Positions 9,345 to 16,607 of a stretch of 64,000 nucleotides of DNA are shown here, piece by piece; position 1 is the stretch's first letter, and each line of letters begins with the position of its first letter. Under the pieces are notes generated by a model. The model saw only the letters and a list, made by a program, of their open reading frames with translations. It made no database searches and was not told where the DNA came from. The translations under genes were made by a program, and so were the position numbers. Origin of the DNA: Brasilonema angustatum HA4187-MV1 (GTDB lineage Bacteria; Cyanobacteriota; Cyanobacteriia; Cyanobacteriales; Nostocaceae); assembly GCA_019359695.1 (NCBI GenBank), contig JAHHGV010000012.1, forward strand, positions 109,110 through 173,109. The letters run 5' to 3'.

Positions 9345-10859
9345 TTAAATTTCTTTCCCAGACAATTGGCGCATGTGCCAATCTCGTGATTGCTGATGCA
9401 GAATTTCTAATTCTTCTTGAGATAGTATCTTAAGATGTCCCAAAACAATGACCATCCTTGCTTGAGACTGAAGTTGATTGCGGTGACGATTAAGAAAATC
9501 CCAGTAGAAAAAATTGAAAGGACAAGCATTTTTCCCAACACGCTCGTTGGGATTATAAGCACATCCTTTACAATAATCACTCATCTTGTTTACATAGTTC
9601 CCAGATGCAGCGTAAGGCTTAGATGCCAAGATTCCACCATCAGCAAATAGCCCCATACCAATCACATTTGTCTGCATCACCCAGTCATAAGCATCAATAA
9701 ACATGGCATGAAACCAATTTTCCACCGCTTGGGGCGAAAGCCCTGCAATCAGAGCAAAATTACTCAGAACCATCAGCCGTTGGATATGATGAGCATAACC
9801 AGTACGTAACAACTGAGTGAGTACCTGGTGCAGACAATTCATCTTCGTTTCACCCGTCCAGAAAAACTCAGGTAAAGGTTGGGTGTGATCAAACCAATTT
9901 TTTTCTGGATAATCTGCACTCACAAAATGGTAGACACCATGCATGAATTCCCGCCAACCCATGATTTGACGGATGAAACCTTCTATGCTGTTCATAGATA
10001 GTTGGTTGTCATGGTAAGCTTTCTCTGCTGCTTTAATAACTTCCAAAGGTTGGAGTAACCCGATATTCAGGTACGGGGATAGCATAGAGTGCCACATTGT
10101 CTCCTCCCCTGTCACCATTGCATCCTGGTAAGGACCAAACTCTGGTAGACGATTTTTGATAAACCAGTCTAATATTTCGAGTGCTTGAGAACGAGTGACT
10201 CCCCAGCGAAACGGTTCTACTTCTCCGTAAAGTGGAAAACAAAGAGATTTAACGTGTGCAATCACATCCTGAGTAATCTCATCTGGTTCAAACCACTTTG
10301 CTGGTGGCGTATTCAACTTACCTTTTGGCGGTTGACGATTCTGTTTATCTAAATTCCACTCTCCCCCGACTGGCTTATCTCCCTCCATCAAAATTTTAAA
10401 ACGTCGTCGTCCTTCTCGATAAAAGCCTTCCATTCTTAAACTTTTACGACGTTTCGCCCAGGTTGTAAACTTTTCGACACTCCATAAAAAATGATTGTTA
10501 GGAATAAGAGTAATTGTGCAATCTAAAGAAGCAAAATTTTGAATCATTTGGGTGAATGGTTTATCATTTGGCGTCATCACCCGCAACTGAGTGATTTGGT
10601 TTTCCTTAATCCATTCTTGGAGTGGTGTTTCAAAATCTTCTGTTAATTTGTATGTGACTGAATAACCAAATTCTCGTAATTCCTCAGCAAAATGTCGCAT
10701 TGCAGACCAAATCAACACCAGCTTTTGCCGATGGTAAGGGCGTTCTTGGACATGACGCAGCGACTCAATCATAATAACAGGCACTTTATCTTGACAACTT
10801 TGCAGTGCTGCTTGTTCTATCCAAAGTTGATCGCCTAATATCCAAACACCAATGGTCAT
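9345..10859 (-). CDS. Iron-sulfur cryptochrome/photolyase (FeS-BCP, PhrB type)
   Basis: This flavoprotein belongs to the prokaryotic (6-4) photolyase/cryptochrome clade. The N-terminus ('GVWILGDQLWIEQAAL') is the deoxyribodipyrimidine photolyase-related domain. Four cysteines at 342, 430, 433 and 446 have the spacing (88, 3, 13) that I recall for the [4Fe-4S] ligands of Agrobacterium PhrB. They sit in 'KMNCLHQ', 'DYCKGCAYNPNERVG' and 'NACPFNFFYWDFL'. The FAD-binding helical domain includes 'GFIRQIMGWREFMHGVYHF'. It would repair UV (6-4) photoproducts or sense blue light. Length 504 fits the family. It is monocistronic. Confidence 0.92.
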   Translation of the reverse strand: MTIGVWILGDQLWIEQAALQSCQDKVPVIMIESLRHVQERPYHRQKLVLIWSAMRHFAEELREFGYSVTYKLTEDFETPLQEWIKENQITQLRVMTPNDKPFTQMIQNFASLDCTITLIPNNHFLWSVEKFTTWAKRRKSLRMEGFYREGRRRFKILMEGDKPVGGEWNLDKQNRQPPKGKLNTPPAKWFEPDEITQDVIAHVKSLCFPLYGEVEPFRWGVTRSQALEILDWFIKNRLPEFGPYQDAMVTGEETMWHSMLSPYLNIGLLQPLEVIKAAEKAYHDNQLSMNSIEGFIRQIMGWREFMHGVYHFVSADYPEKNWFDHTQPLPEFFWTGETKMNCLHQVLTQLLRTGYAHHIQRLMVLSNFALIAGLSPQAVENWFHAMFIDAYDWVMQTNVIGMGLFADGGILASKPYAASGNYVNKMSDYCKGCAYNPNERVGKNACPFNFFYWDFLNRHRNQLQSQARMVIVLGHLKILSQEELEILHQQSRDWHMRQLSGKEI

Positions 10860-10893
10860 GTTCTCCTCTATGTCATGTAAAAAAAGTTCACCC

Positions 10894-10921
10894 TTCCCGA
10901 CTTCGTAAGAGTTGTCGGGAA
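10894..10921. repeat. Palindromic repeat, second copy (TTCCCGAC / GTCGGGAA)
   Basis: 8-bp perfect arms with the loop tcgtaagagtt, the reverse complement of the loop at 886-919. It lies 35 bp upstream of the photolyase start codon, so in this copy it could influence the promoter or 5' leader. Confidence 0.65.
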
Positions 10922-10975
10922 TCTTGTTGTGTACGAATAGTCAAATTTCTTATCAAATCTCTTAAGATTTTGCTT

Positions 10976-11092
10976 TCAATAATTTGCTAATCTTGCCTGT
11001 ATCCACTCAATATCTGGTTTTCCAAATGCGGGTGGTGGTGGTTGTTGACTGTAATCAATCGATAAATCGTATTTACAACAAACATTCCTCAT
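10976..11092 (-). pseudogene. C-terminal remnant, DUF4058-like protein
   Basis: A 38-codon minus-strand frame reads 'YDLSIDYSQQPPPPAF' then 'GKPDIEWIQARLANY'. The Ile-Asp-Tyr-x-x-Pro-rich block followed by an acidic/Trp helix is the tail I remember from DUF4058 proteins, which are common in cyanobacteria. Nothing of the N-terminal 200 residues is present. The assignment rests on this one motif. Confidence 0.4.
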
Positions 11093-11151
11093 CATTAGAC
11101 TTAGCTGTTGCTCAAATGCAGTTTGGTTCTTTACCTCGTGAGGATTGGTAG
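11077..11151 (+). pseudogene. Antitoxin C-terminal remnant upstream of MazF
   Basis: In frame, the last codons before the toxin start read 'HSSSLDLAVAQMQFGSLPRE' then Asp-Trp and a stop at 11149-11151. This is the acidic, aromatic tail expected of a small antitoxin. Its stop overlaps the toxin's GTG by one base (TAGTG), the usual coupling of antitoxin-toxin pairs. The antitoxin's DNA-binding half is not recognisable upstream, where the sequence overlaps an opposite-strand DUF4058 remnant. Confidence 0.45.
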
Positions 11152-11490
11152 TGTATCGAGGGGAGATTTGGTGGGCTACACTTCCAGCAAGCGACTGGTT
11201 CAGGACCAGGCTATCGTAGACCTGTCTTGATTATCCAAGATGACGCATTTAACCGCAGTCAAATTCAAACTGTGATTGTGGTTGTCCTCACCTCAAACAC
11301 AGAGTTAGCAGAAGCGCCAGGAAATGTTCTGCTAGTACGAAAAGCAACAGGGCTACCACGTGATTCGGTTGCTAATGTTTCTCAGATTATCACAGTTGAT
11401 AAATCTTTACTCACTGAACGGGTATGTTCTTTGCCTTCTGACCTTCAAGAACAGGTGGATGAAGGTTTGCGTTTAGTTCTTTACCTTTAA
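11151..11490 (+). pseudogene. MazF/PemK-type toxin, single-base frameshift
   Basis: The GTG at 11151 starts 'YRGEIWWATLPA', the invariant MazF opening. After 'LPA' one extra base (in 'gcaagcgactgg') shifts the frame and leads to a stop at about 11217. Removing one A gives 'ATGSGPGYRRPVLIIQDDAF', the second conserved block, continuous with an open frame that runs to 11490 ('VVVLTSNTELAEAPGNVLL' and 'LTERVCSLPSDLQEQVDEGL'). All later MazF motifs are intact, so the mutation looks recent unless it is a sequencing error. MazF enzymes cut mRNA at short motifs. Confidence 0.8.
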
Positions 11491-11534
11491 AAACCTATCA
11501 ACTGCAGGTATTGAAACCAATTCCACCTCCATCA

Positions 11535-11855
11535 TCACGACTGCTTTTTCGTCAACTGCTGCACCAACAACTGTACCCCCAAAGCCAGCAACCCGATCGC
11601 CACTATCGCAAATACTGCAGTTCCTAATGCCATAACACCCACAACTAAGGTACGCACTGCAGAAGAAATCTTCAGTACTATAACGTTATCTGAATGAATG
11701 GGTTTGGTTGCAAAACTTGTCGCTGTGGCAATCATTAGAGAGTATAATCCATACCCAAGTGCTCCCGAAATCATTGCCCCAATCACACAACGTAAGGGAC
11801 TTGATTGAACCTGCGTTTGAGCTTCTGTTTGTTGTGTTAGATTTTCGTCACTCAT
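11535..11855 (-). CDS. DUF3082 membrane protein
   Basis: This small protein has 106 residues. A polar N-terminus (to about residue 20) is followed by two hydrophobic stretches, 'CVIGAMISGALGYGLYSLMI' and 'LVVGVMALGTAVFAIVAIGL', so two or three membrane helices are expected. It matches the cyanobacterial DUF3082 family, which sits next to ispE in many genomes. The ATG overlaps the ispE stop by 4 bp (11852-11855), so it is translationally coupled downstream of ispE. Function is unknown. Confidence 0.8.
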   Translation of the reverse strand: MSDENLTQQTEAQTQVQSSPLRCVIGAMISGALGYGLYSLMIATATSFATKPIHSDNVIVLKISSAVRTLVVGVMALGTAVFAIVAIGLLALGVQLLVQQLTKKQS

Positions 11856-12847
11856 AAAATCTTCGCGTCCTTTGCCTGTTTCTGGTTATCATATCCTGAC
11901 ACTGATGATGCTATCTGAATTCCATGTGAAGTCATACGAGTCACAAACAATTCTAAATCTTCATCAGGAATAGTCTCCCTCACACGAAGTTTCACCTGTT
12001 CAGCCTGCTGTTGCGATTCGCAAATCGCAAATACACTAGGACCAGAACCAGACATCATTGTCCCCAAAACACCAGCGCTAGCAAATGTCTCCCGCAATTG
12101 TAAGACTTGCGGATACTCTGGTAACACCACACGCTCTAAATCATTACGTAGCTTTTGAGCAATTTCCGTTGCGTCCTGATTGAGGATAGCTTTGACTATT
12201 GGTCCAGAGTGTATCGCTGCTGCGCGATCGCTTAAACTGTGGATATCATTAAGATAGGAATCACCAAATTGTTCTCGATAGCTTTTGTATGCCCAAGGGG
12301 TAGAGACTGCGAGACTACGGTATTTAGCTAATACTATATATATGTTGTTTAAATTGGGAAGCGCAGAAAGTTGCTCACCTCTTCCTGTGGCGATCGCTGT
12401 TCCACCCGCCACACAAAACGGCACATCTGAACCAAGTTGTGCTCCCAATTCCTCTAACTCTGACTGAGTTAGCCCCAACTTCCACAGCAAATCTATTCCC
12501 ACTAGCACCGCTGCTGCATTTGTCGAACCTCCAGCTAACCCGGCTGCAACAGGTATGCGCTTATTGATGGTAATGTTCACACCGCTATATTTGGCAAAGA
12601 CTGATGGAAACTCTCTGGCCATAAGTTCTGCCGCTTTGTATGCGATATTAGTTTTATCTGTAGGAACTTCCGGATGGTTGCAACTAACGCGGATAGCTTG
12701 TCTATCGCTCGCTTGTACAGAAATTTCGTCAGATAAATCTATACTTTGAAGTATCATGACTAACTCATGATATCCATCAGTACGGGCACCAATAATTTCT
12801 AGATGTAAGTTAATTTTGGCAGGGGCGATAAGGGTGTAAGAACGCAT
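11852..12847 (-). CDS. ispE: 4-diphosphocytidyl-2-C-methyl-D-erythritol kinase
   Basis: IspE phosphorylates CDP-methylerythritol in the MEP pathway that makes the isoprenoid precursors of carotenoids, phytol and quinones. It is a GHMP kinase: the N-terminal 'LIAPAKINLHLEIIGARTDGYHEL' with the catalytic Lys, the ATP loop 'PVAAGLAGGSTNAAAVL', the catalytic Asp in 'LGSDVPFCVAGGTAIATGRGE', and the C-terminal 'GTMMSGSGPSVFAI'. The ATG at 12847 is preferred to a TTG three codons upstream. It forms a transcription unit with the DUF3082 gene and lies downstream of rsmA on the same strand. Confidence 0.95.
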   Translation of the reverse strand: MRSYTLIAPAKINLHLEIIGARTDGYHELVMILQSIDLSDEISVQASDRQAIRVSCNHPEVPTDKTNIAYKAAELMAREFPSVFAKYSGVNITINKRIPVAAGLAGGSTNAAAVLVGIDLLWKLGLTQSELEELGAQLGSDVPFCVAGGTAIATGRGEQLSALPNLNNIYIVLAKYRSLAVSTPWAYKSYREQFGDSYLNDIHSLSDRAAAIHSGPIVKAILNQDATEIAQKLRNDLERVVLPEYPQVLQLRETFASAGVLGTMMSGSGPSVFAICESQQQAEQVKLRVRETIPDEDLELFVTRMTSHGIQIASSVSGYDNQKQAKDAKIL

Positions 12848-12857
12848 ATTTAACAAA

Positions 12858-12948
12858 TCAGTGAGCAGTGAACAGTGAACAGTGAACAGTAAACAGTAAA
12901 CAGTAAACAGTGAACAACTGATAACTGATAACTGATAACTGATAACTG
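12858..12948. repeat. Heptamer tandem repeats between rsmA and ispE
   Basis: About seven units of cagtgaa/cagtaaa are followed by about five units of taactga (7-bp period). The two halves are partly complementary. The block fills almost the whole 103-bp gap between rsmA and ispE, so the two genes would be joined through a structured RNA if co-transcribed. Confidence 0.85.
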
Positions 12949-12950
12949 TT

Positions 12951-13802
12951 TTAACTTGACTCGTTACTCAGGAATGATAACTCATTTGCTAGAGTTACCC
13001 ATTGACTAACACTGAGGTCTTCAGCGCGAGCTTGAGGGTTTATCTGTAATTTTTCCAGTAATTGTGACAGGCGATCGCGCTCTACAACTGATTGCAAATT
13101 ATTTCGTAACATTTTACGTTTTGAGCCAAAGCCCAACTTCACCAAAGTTTCTAGTTGTCGCGTATCTGTGGCTGGTGGTTCCACAAGACGTGGAACTAAG
13201 CGCACGATTGCTGAGTCTACTTTGGGTGGTGGCTGGAATGCTCCAGCCGGGACAGTATAAATTAACTCGCACTTTGCTAAATACTGAACTCGTACCGATA
13301 GCGCCCCAAATGCTCTTGAGCTTGGTTTTGCTACCAGCCTTTCGGCAACTTCTTTTTGTACCAACAGCACTATCAAGTCATAAGGTTGGGGGTTTGGGTT
13401 ACTAATTGTCCCCAAAAGTTTTTCTAGAATTGGTCCTGTAATATTGTAAGGAATATTAGCTACAACTTTATTCTGCTTGCCAAACGCCGCAAAAGGTGAT
13501 ATTAAGGAAGGTAAATCTAGTTCTAGAAAATCTCCTTGCACGAGTAAGAAATTTTCTTGGCGTCCGAATTGTTTTGTTAGGCGATCGCACAAATCCCGGT
13601 CTATTTCCACTGCAAGCAAAGATTGTACCAAAGGTAATAGACGGCGAGTCAGAATTCCTGTACCAGGACCAATTTCCAGAACGCAGTCAGTAGATTGTAA
13701 CTGAGAAGCTTGAATAATTTCGTTAAGAGCTTTTTCACTTTTGAGCCAATGCTGTGCAAAGACTTTGCGTGGTCTTACTTTTTGAAACTCTTTTTCTATC
13801 AT
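12951..13802 (-). CDS. rsmA: 16S rRNA (adenine1518/1519-N6,N6)-dimethyltransferase
   Basis: RsmA (KsgA) dimethylates two adjacent adenines near the 3' end of 16S rRNA using S-adenosylmethionine during small-subunit maturation. The Rossmann SAM motif is 'VLEIGPGTGILTRRLL' and the catalytic N-I-P-Y motif is in 'VANIPYNITGPILEKLL'. The C-terminal domain has 'FQPPPKVDSAIVRLVPR' and 'FGSKRKMLRNNL', both diagnostic. The ATG at 13802 is chosen over an upstream TTG because the family begins shortly before 'PRKVFAQHWL'. Length is about 283 residues. Confidence 0.95.
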   Translation of the reverse strand: MIEKEFQKVRPRKVFAQHWLKSEKALNEIIQASQLQSTDCVLEIGPGTGILTRRLLPLVQSLLAVEIDRDLCDRLTKQFGRQENFLLVQGDFLELDLPSLISPFAAFGKQNKVVANIPYNITGPILEKLLGTISNPNPQPYDLIVLLVQKEVAERLVAKPSSRAFGALSVRVQYLAKCELIYTVPAGAFQPPPKVDSAIVRLVPRLVEPPATDTRQLETLVKLGFGSKRKMLRNNLQSVVERDRLSQLLEKLQINPQARAEDLSVSQWVTLANELSFLSNESS

Positions 13803-14042
13803 GCTTCTAGCCTTTGTGTGAACTACCGACAATTATCCGTCAAGGAAGTGTGGGCTTTTAGCATCCTCGTGTTAAGAATTGCGGTTATCGCGTACTCCTT
13901 TGCCAAATGAAACGCTTACGCTGTATTCATTTTGAGAGAAGTCTGATCGCCGGAAGCCGGCGCTCAGAACTTAGGTGATTTTGAATTTTGTTAGCGCACC
14001 GCTGCGCAGCACATTTTGAATTTTGAATTCCGCCTTGCGGTA

Positions 14043-15422
14043 CTAGGTTCCTATTGTCAACTTCGTACCGTTGCGTGAAAGTGTTGTGGATACTGTTTTA
14101 CTCACAAGGTTATTGGTTGCGGTAACTTGATAGTCTCCAAGGAAGCCCCGGATTTTGTATTCTCCATTGGCGTCAGTTTTCCCAACCACGTCAGTCCACC
14201 ACTCTTTATAAACCAAGTCCATGTAAACCTTGCCGCTCAACTTAAGGTTCCAGTCCCTGTCATAGATTGGTCCATTTTCAAACCATTGTGCACGATCCCA
14301 AAAACCCCACATTATGAAGCCATTTGTCGCCGGATGGCCAAAAGCAGCCGTCAGACAATCGCGCGTTATGTCAGCCTGTGACTGCTTATCAGAGGTAAAA
14401 ATATCGAATTCAGTAATTTTAATTGGAAGGTTGAATTTAGCTAAGCGGTCAAGGATGCTTACCAACTGTGGTATCGAAATAATACCATCCATTAAGTGAG
14501 ATTCTATACCAATACCTCCTAATGGTGCGCCGTTGTTAAGTAGGTACTGAATCTCACTTTCATATTGGTCACCCTGAGTGCTATTGTTATAGAAATTCTC
14601 GTTAATGTAGAGAACGGCATTTGGATCTGCCTCATGAGCGGCTTTAAACCAATCTACAATAACCGACGGACCGAGAATGTTCTGAAAATCGTGATTGTCA
14701 GATGGCTCATTGACAACATCCCAGTCGTTTATCTGGCCTTTTAAATACGCTACCTCGTCACGGATATGGGTAATGATAGTATCGCGCAAAACCTTATCGG
14801 CGACTGCCTGTCCCTGCTGTTTCAGCGTATTGTTGTACAGGGTTTCCAAGCTGGGTGGCGAATTGTGAAAACTCCCCCAGACAAGATTGTGACCACGTAC
14901 TGTCAGGTTTTTGTCCCTAAGCCACTTGAGAGTTTCGATGGCTCGTGGACGTAACTCCAAGTTATCCCACTTTGGCCACTTAAGACCATTTTCGATCACC
15001 CCTTGATTGAATAGCTGTGGGATACTGTCTCGATACTTGTTAGCATCAGGGTTCGTTGAACCTGAATATACAATGTTTTCGTCAACTGCGCTACCAAAGT
15101 TGTAGGCGTGGCGCTTCATAGCAACGTGTACGTCTGCATTAGGGATAGGTGTACCGTTGGCATTGGTCACTACGACCGTCAAATCACCTTTGCGGTATGT
15201 GTTGATATTGTTCGCAGCAGCTTGACGCCACGCATCATTAGAGGAAACCTGTGCAATGAGGTTATTGCCTTTTGTCTGCTGAACTGGGGGAACCGCTTCT
15301 TGCGCTAGTGTCAGTGTAATATGAATACCGAATACGATGAGAAAACTGACGAAACCCGATAGCAGTATGCGACTTGTTTGTCGCCTTCGTTTCCATTTCT
15401 GCTGCTTGTTGTGATCACGCAT
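14043..15422 (-). CDS. Endo-1,4-beta-xylanase, glycoside hydrolase family 10
   Basis: This secreted enzyme cleaves xylan. A basic N-terminus (KWKRRRQTSR) precedes a hydrophobic segment 'ILLSGFVSFLIVFGIHITLTLA', giving a signal peptide or anchor. A small beta domain ('GDLTVVVTNANGTPIPNADV') precedes the GH10 barrel. Numbered from the upstream TTG, the acid/base Glu is E249 in 'DWDVVNEP' and the nucleophile is E349 in 'IKITEFDIF'. Other barrel blocks are 'TVRGHNLVWGS' and 'GFIMWGFWDRAQW'. The C-terminus 'GEYKIRGFLGDYQVTAT' is an added beta module. I chose ATG 15422, which has a GAG-rich leader. GH10 enzymes are uncommon in cyanobacteria, so plant- or soil-associated life or transfer is possible. 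Confidence 0.92.
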   Translation of the reverse strand: MRDHNKQQKWKRRRQTSRILLSGFVSFLIVFGIHITLTLAQEAVPPVQQTKGNNLIAQVSSNDAWRQAAANNINTYRKGDLTVVVTNANGTPIPNADVHVAMKRHAYNFGSAVDENIVYSGSTNPDANKYRDSIPQLFNQGVIENGLKWPKWDNLELRPRAIETLKWLRDKNLTVRGHNLVWGSFHNSPPSLETLYNNTLKQQGQAVADKVLRDTIITHIRDEVAYLKGQINDWDVVNEPSDNHDFQNILGPSVIVDWFKAAHEADPNAVLYINENFYNNSTQGDQYESEIQYLLNNGAPLGGIGIESHLMDGIISIPQLVSILDRLAKFNLPIKITEFDIFTSDKQSQADITRDCLTAAFGHPATNGFIMWGFWDRAQWFENGPIYDRDWNLKLSGKVYMDLVYKEWWTDVVGKTDANGEYKIRGFLGDYQVTATNNLVSKTVSTTLSRNGTKLTIGT

Positions 15423-15626
15423 ATTCACTCTTTGTTGCTTATTTTGATACAAGTGGTTTGATTTGAAAGCGAACTATTAGCTCAATCAGCATTGGCATAT
15501 TACATTAATGTTCGATAAGAAATTATTTAGTGTGTGTAAAGATTCAGGTCGAAGAAAAGGGGTGTAGGGGTGTAGGGGAAACAAAAGCTCTGGGGAAGGA
15601 GAGGGGACACAGACCACAGAAACAGA

Positions 15627-15654
15627 GGTGCTTTACGTAGTAAAGCACCTTTTT
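15627..15654 (+). terminator. Perfect hairpin followed by T-run
   Basis: GGTGCTTTAC-gta-GTAAAGCACC followed by five T on the plus strand has the form of an intrinsic terminator. No plus-strand gene lies upstream (the xylanase is on the other strand), so it may insulate the hli promoter or simply be a palindromic repeat. Confidence 0.5.
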
Positions 15655-15720
15655 ATTCCTTGCTCCCTGCTCCGGTACTCCTTGCTCCCTGCCCCCTACT
15701 CCCTACTCCCTGCACCCTAA
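15655..15720. repeat. Heptamer repeats (CTCCCTG/CTCCCTA class)
   Basis: This is a run of ccttgctccctgctcc / ccctactccctactccctg units with 7-bp period, a common cyanobacterial STRR class different from the aactgat class seen elsewhere in the window. It lies in the 420-bp gap between the xylanase and hli genes. Confidence 0.75.
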
Positions 15721-15791
15721 ATACGGTTTTCCCTACCTGTCAAGTACGGTTTTGACTTATCATTTTTTATGTAAACGACTTGCAATGTTTG

Positions 15792-15807
15792 TTTACAATC
15801 CGTTACA
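15792..15807 (+). promoter_or_regulatory. HLR1 (RpaB-binding) operator of the hli gene
   Basis: TTTACAATCCGTTACA matches the HLR1 consensus (G/T)TTACA(T/A)(T/A)NN(G/T)TTACA at every defined position. It ends 35 bp before the hli start codon. HLR1 is the direct repeat bound by the response regulator RpaB, which represses hli and related genes in low light and releases them in high light. The position close to the start fits repression. A purine-rich AAGGA at about 15831 serves as ribosome binding site. Confidence 0.8.
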
Positions 15808-15842
15808 TTAGTTAATAAGAAAAACAAATTAAGGAAAAAACG

Positions 15843-16055
15843 ATGACAGGACGCACTTACGTTGTAGAAGAAGGCAACAGATTAAACAACTATGCCATTG
15901 AACCCAAGATGTACGTGGATCAAAAGCAGACGTTTGGCTTCACTAAGTATGCTGAGCTACTTAATGGACGTTTAGCAATGATTGGTTTTGTCTCGCTTAT
16001 AGTGCTTGAAGTTTTGACAGGACATGGTTTGATTAATTGGATCGCAAGCCTGTAA
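15843..16055 (+). CDS. High-light-inducible protein (HLIP/SCP, CAB family)
   Basis: This 70-residue single-helix thylakoid protein binds chlorophyll and carotenoid and protects photosystem II assembly and chlorophyll turnover under high light. The chlorophyll-binding signature is 'FGFTKYAELLNGRLAMIGFV' with the conserved Glu, Asn and Arg, followed by the helix end 'LIVLEVLTGHGLINWI'. An HLR1 operator lies just upstream. The next small gene is 64 bp downstream before a strong terminator, suggesting a two-gene stress operon. Confidence 0.93.
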   Translation: MTGRTYVVEEGNRLNNYAIEPKMYVDQKQTFGFTKYAELLNGRLAMIGFVSLIVLEVLTGHGLINWIASL

Positions 16056-16119
16056 TAACGAACCAGAATTTTTAGAAAACGATCAAATCAATTTGTATAA
16101 ATCAAACAAAAGTGAACAA

Positions 16120-16365
16120 ATGATTACAAAAACTGACTTTAACTTACCCAAAAACGAGCTTGTTGGACCTGTTGTATTTAGACCTGATTTCAACAAATCT
16201 GAAGTAATCACTGTTAACCAAGCTTGGTCATTATTTTTCACTGGTGGTCAAGAAGATAAAGTACTGGGAATAAACCCTGAATTGGGCCGTTTTTTCACTT
16301 ACCTATTCATTGGTGTTGGAGTAGCGGGAACTCTATGGGCTACCATTTTCAACAGCCTTGCATGA
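16120..16365 (+). CDS. Small single-TM protein in the hli operon
   Basis: 81 residues from the ATG at 16120 (an upstream TTG frame adds nine codons). A soluble N-terminal part ('GPVVFRPDFNKSEVITVNQAWSLFF' region) is followed by one helix 'YLFIGVGVAGTLWATIF'. I do not recognise the family. It lacks the ELNGR-type chlorophyll-binding motif, so it is not a standard HLIP. Its position between the HLR1-controlled hli gene and the terminator at 16404-16441 suggests co-expression and a thylakoid location, possibly as a partner of the HLIP. Confidence 0.75.
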   Translation: MITKTDFNLPKNELVGPVVFRPDFNKSEVITVNQAWSLFFTGGQEDKVLGINPELGRFFTYLFIGVGVAGTLWATIFNSLA

Positions 16366-16403
16366 ATAGCTCTCTCAAGCTTGTAGTTAACGTAAAATCT
16401 TCA

Positions 16404-16441
16404 AAGAAGTCCTGGTTACCTTAACCGGGACTTCTTTTTTT
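16404..16441 (+). terminator. Intrinsic terminator of the hli operon
   Basis: The stem AAGAAGTCC/GGACTTCTT extends with GGTTA/TAACC, closes on a short loop and is followed by seven T. It lies 39 bp after the stop of the second gene. Confidence 0.9.
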
Positions 16442-16607
16442 GGAGTAGAATCTACGCAAATACAAACGCTCTACTCGTTTCATTTCAGGCTTATTTCGTG
16501 AAAAATTCTCTGCTTAACATTCACAGCGTAATCATCAATAGTTGCAGTGTAGTTAAGTACTGAACTAGATTTAAGGCTAAGAAGTGATTTCACTAGAGGA
16601 AAATTGT

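Noticed and set aside
12858..12948. CRISPR or regulatory array from short repeats
   Set aside because: The repeats are contiguous 7-bp units without spacers.
15627..15654. Terminator of the xylanase gene
   Set aside because: Wrong side and wrong strand: the xylanase starts here rather than ends.
16120..16365. Second HLIP
   Set aside because: It lacks the ELNGR chlorophyll-binding motif.
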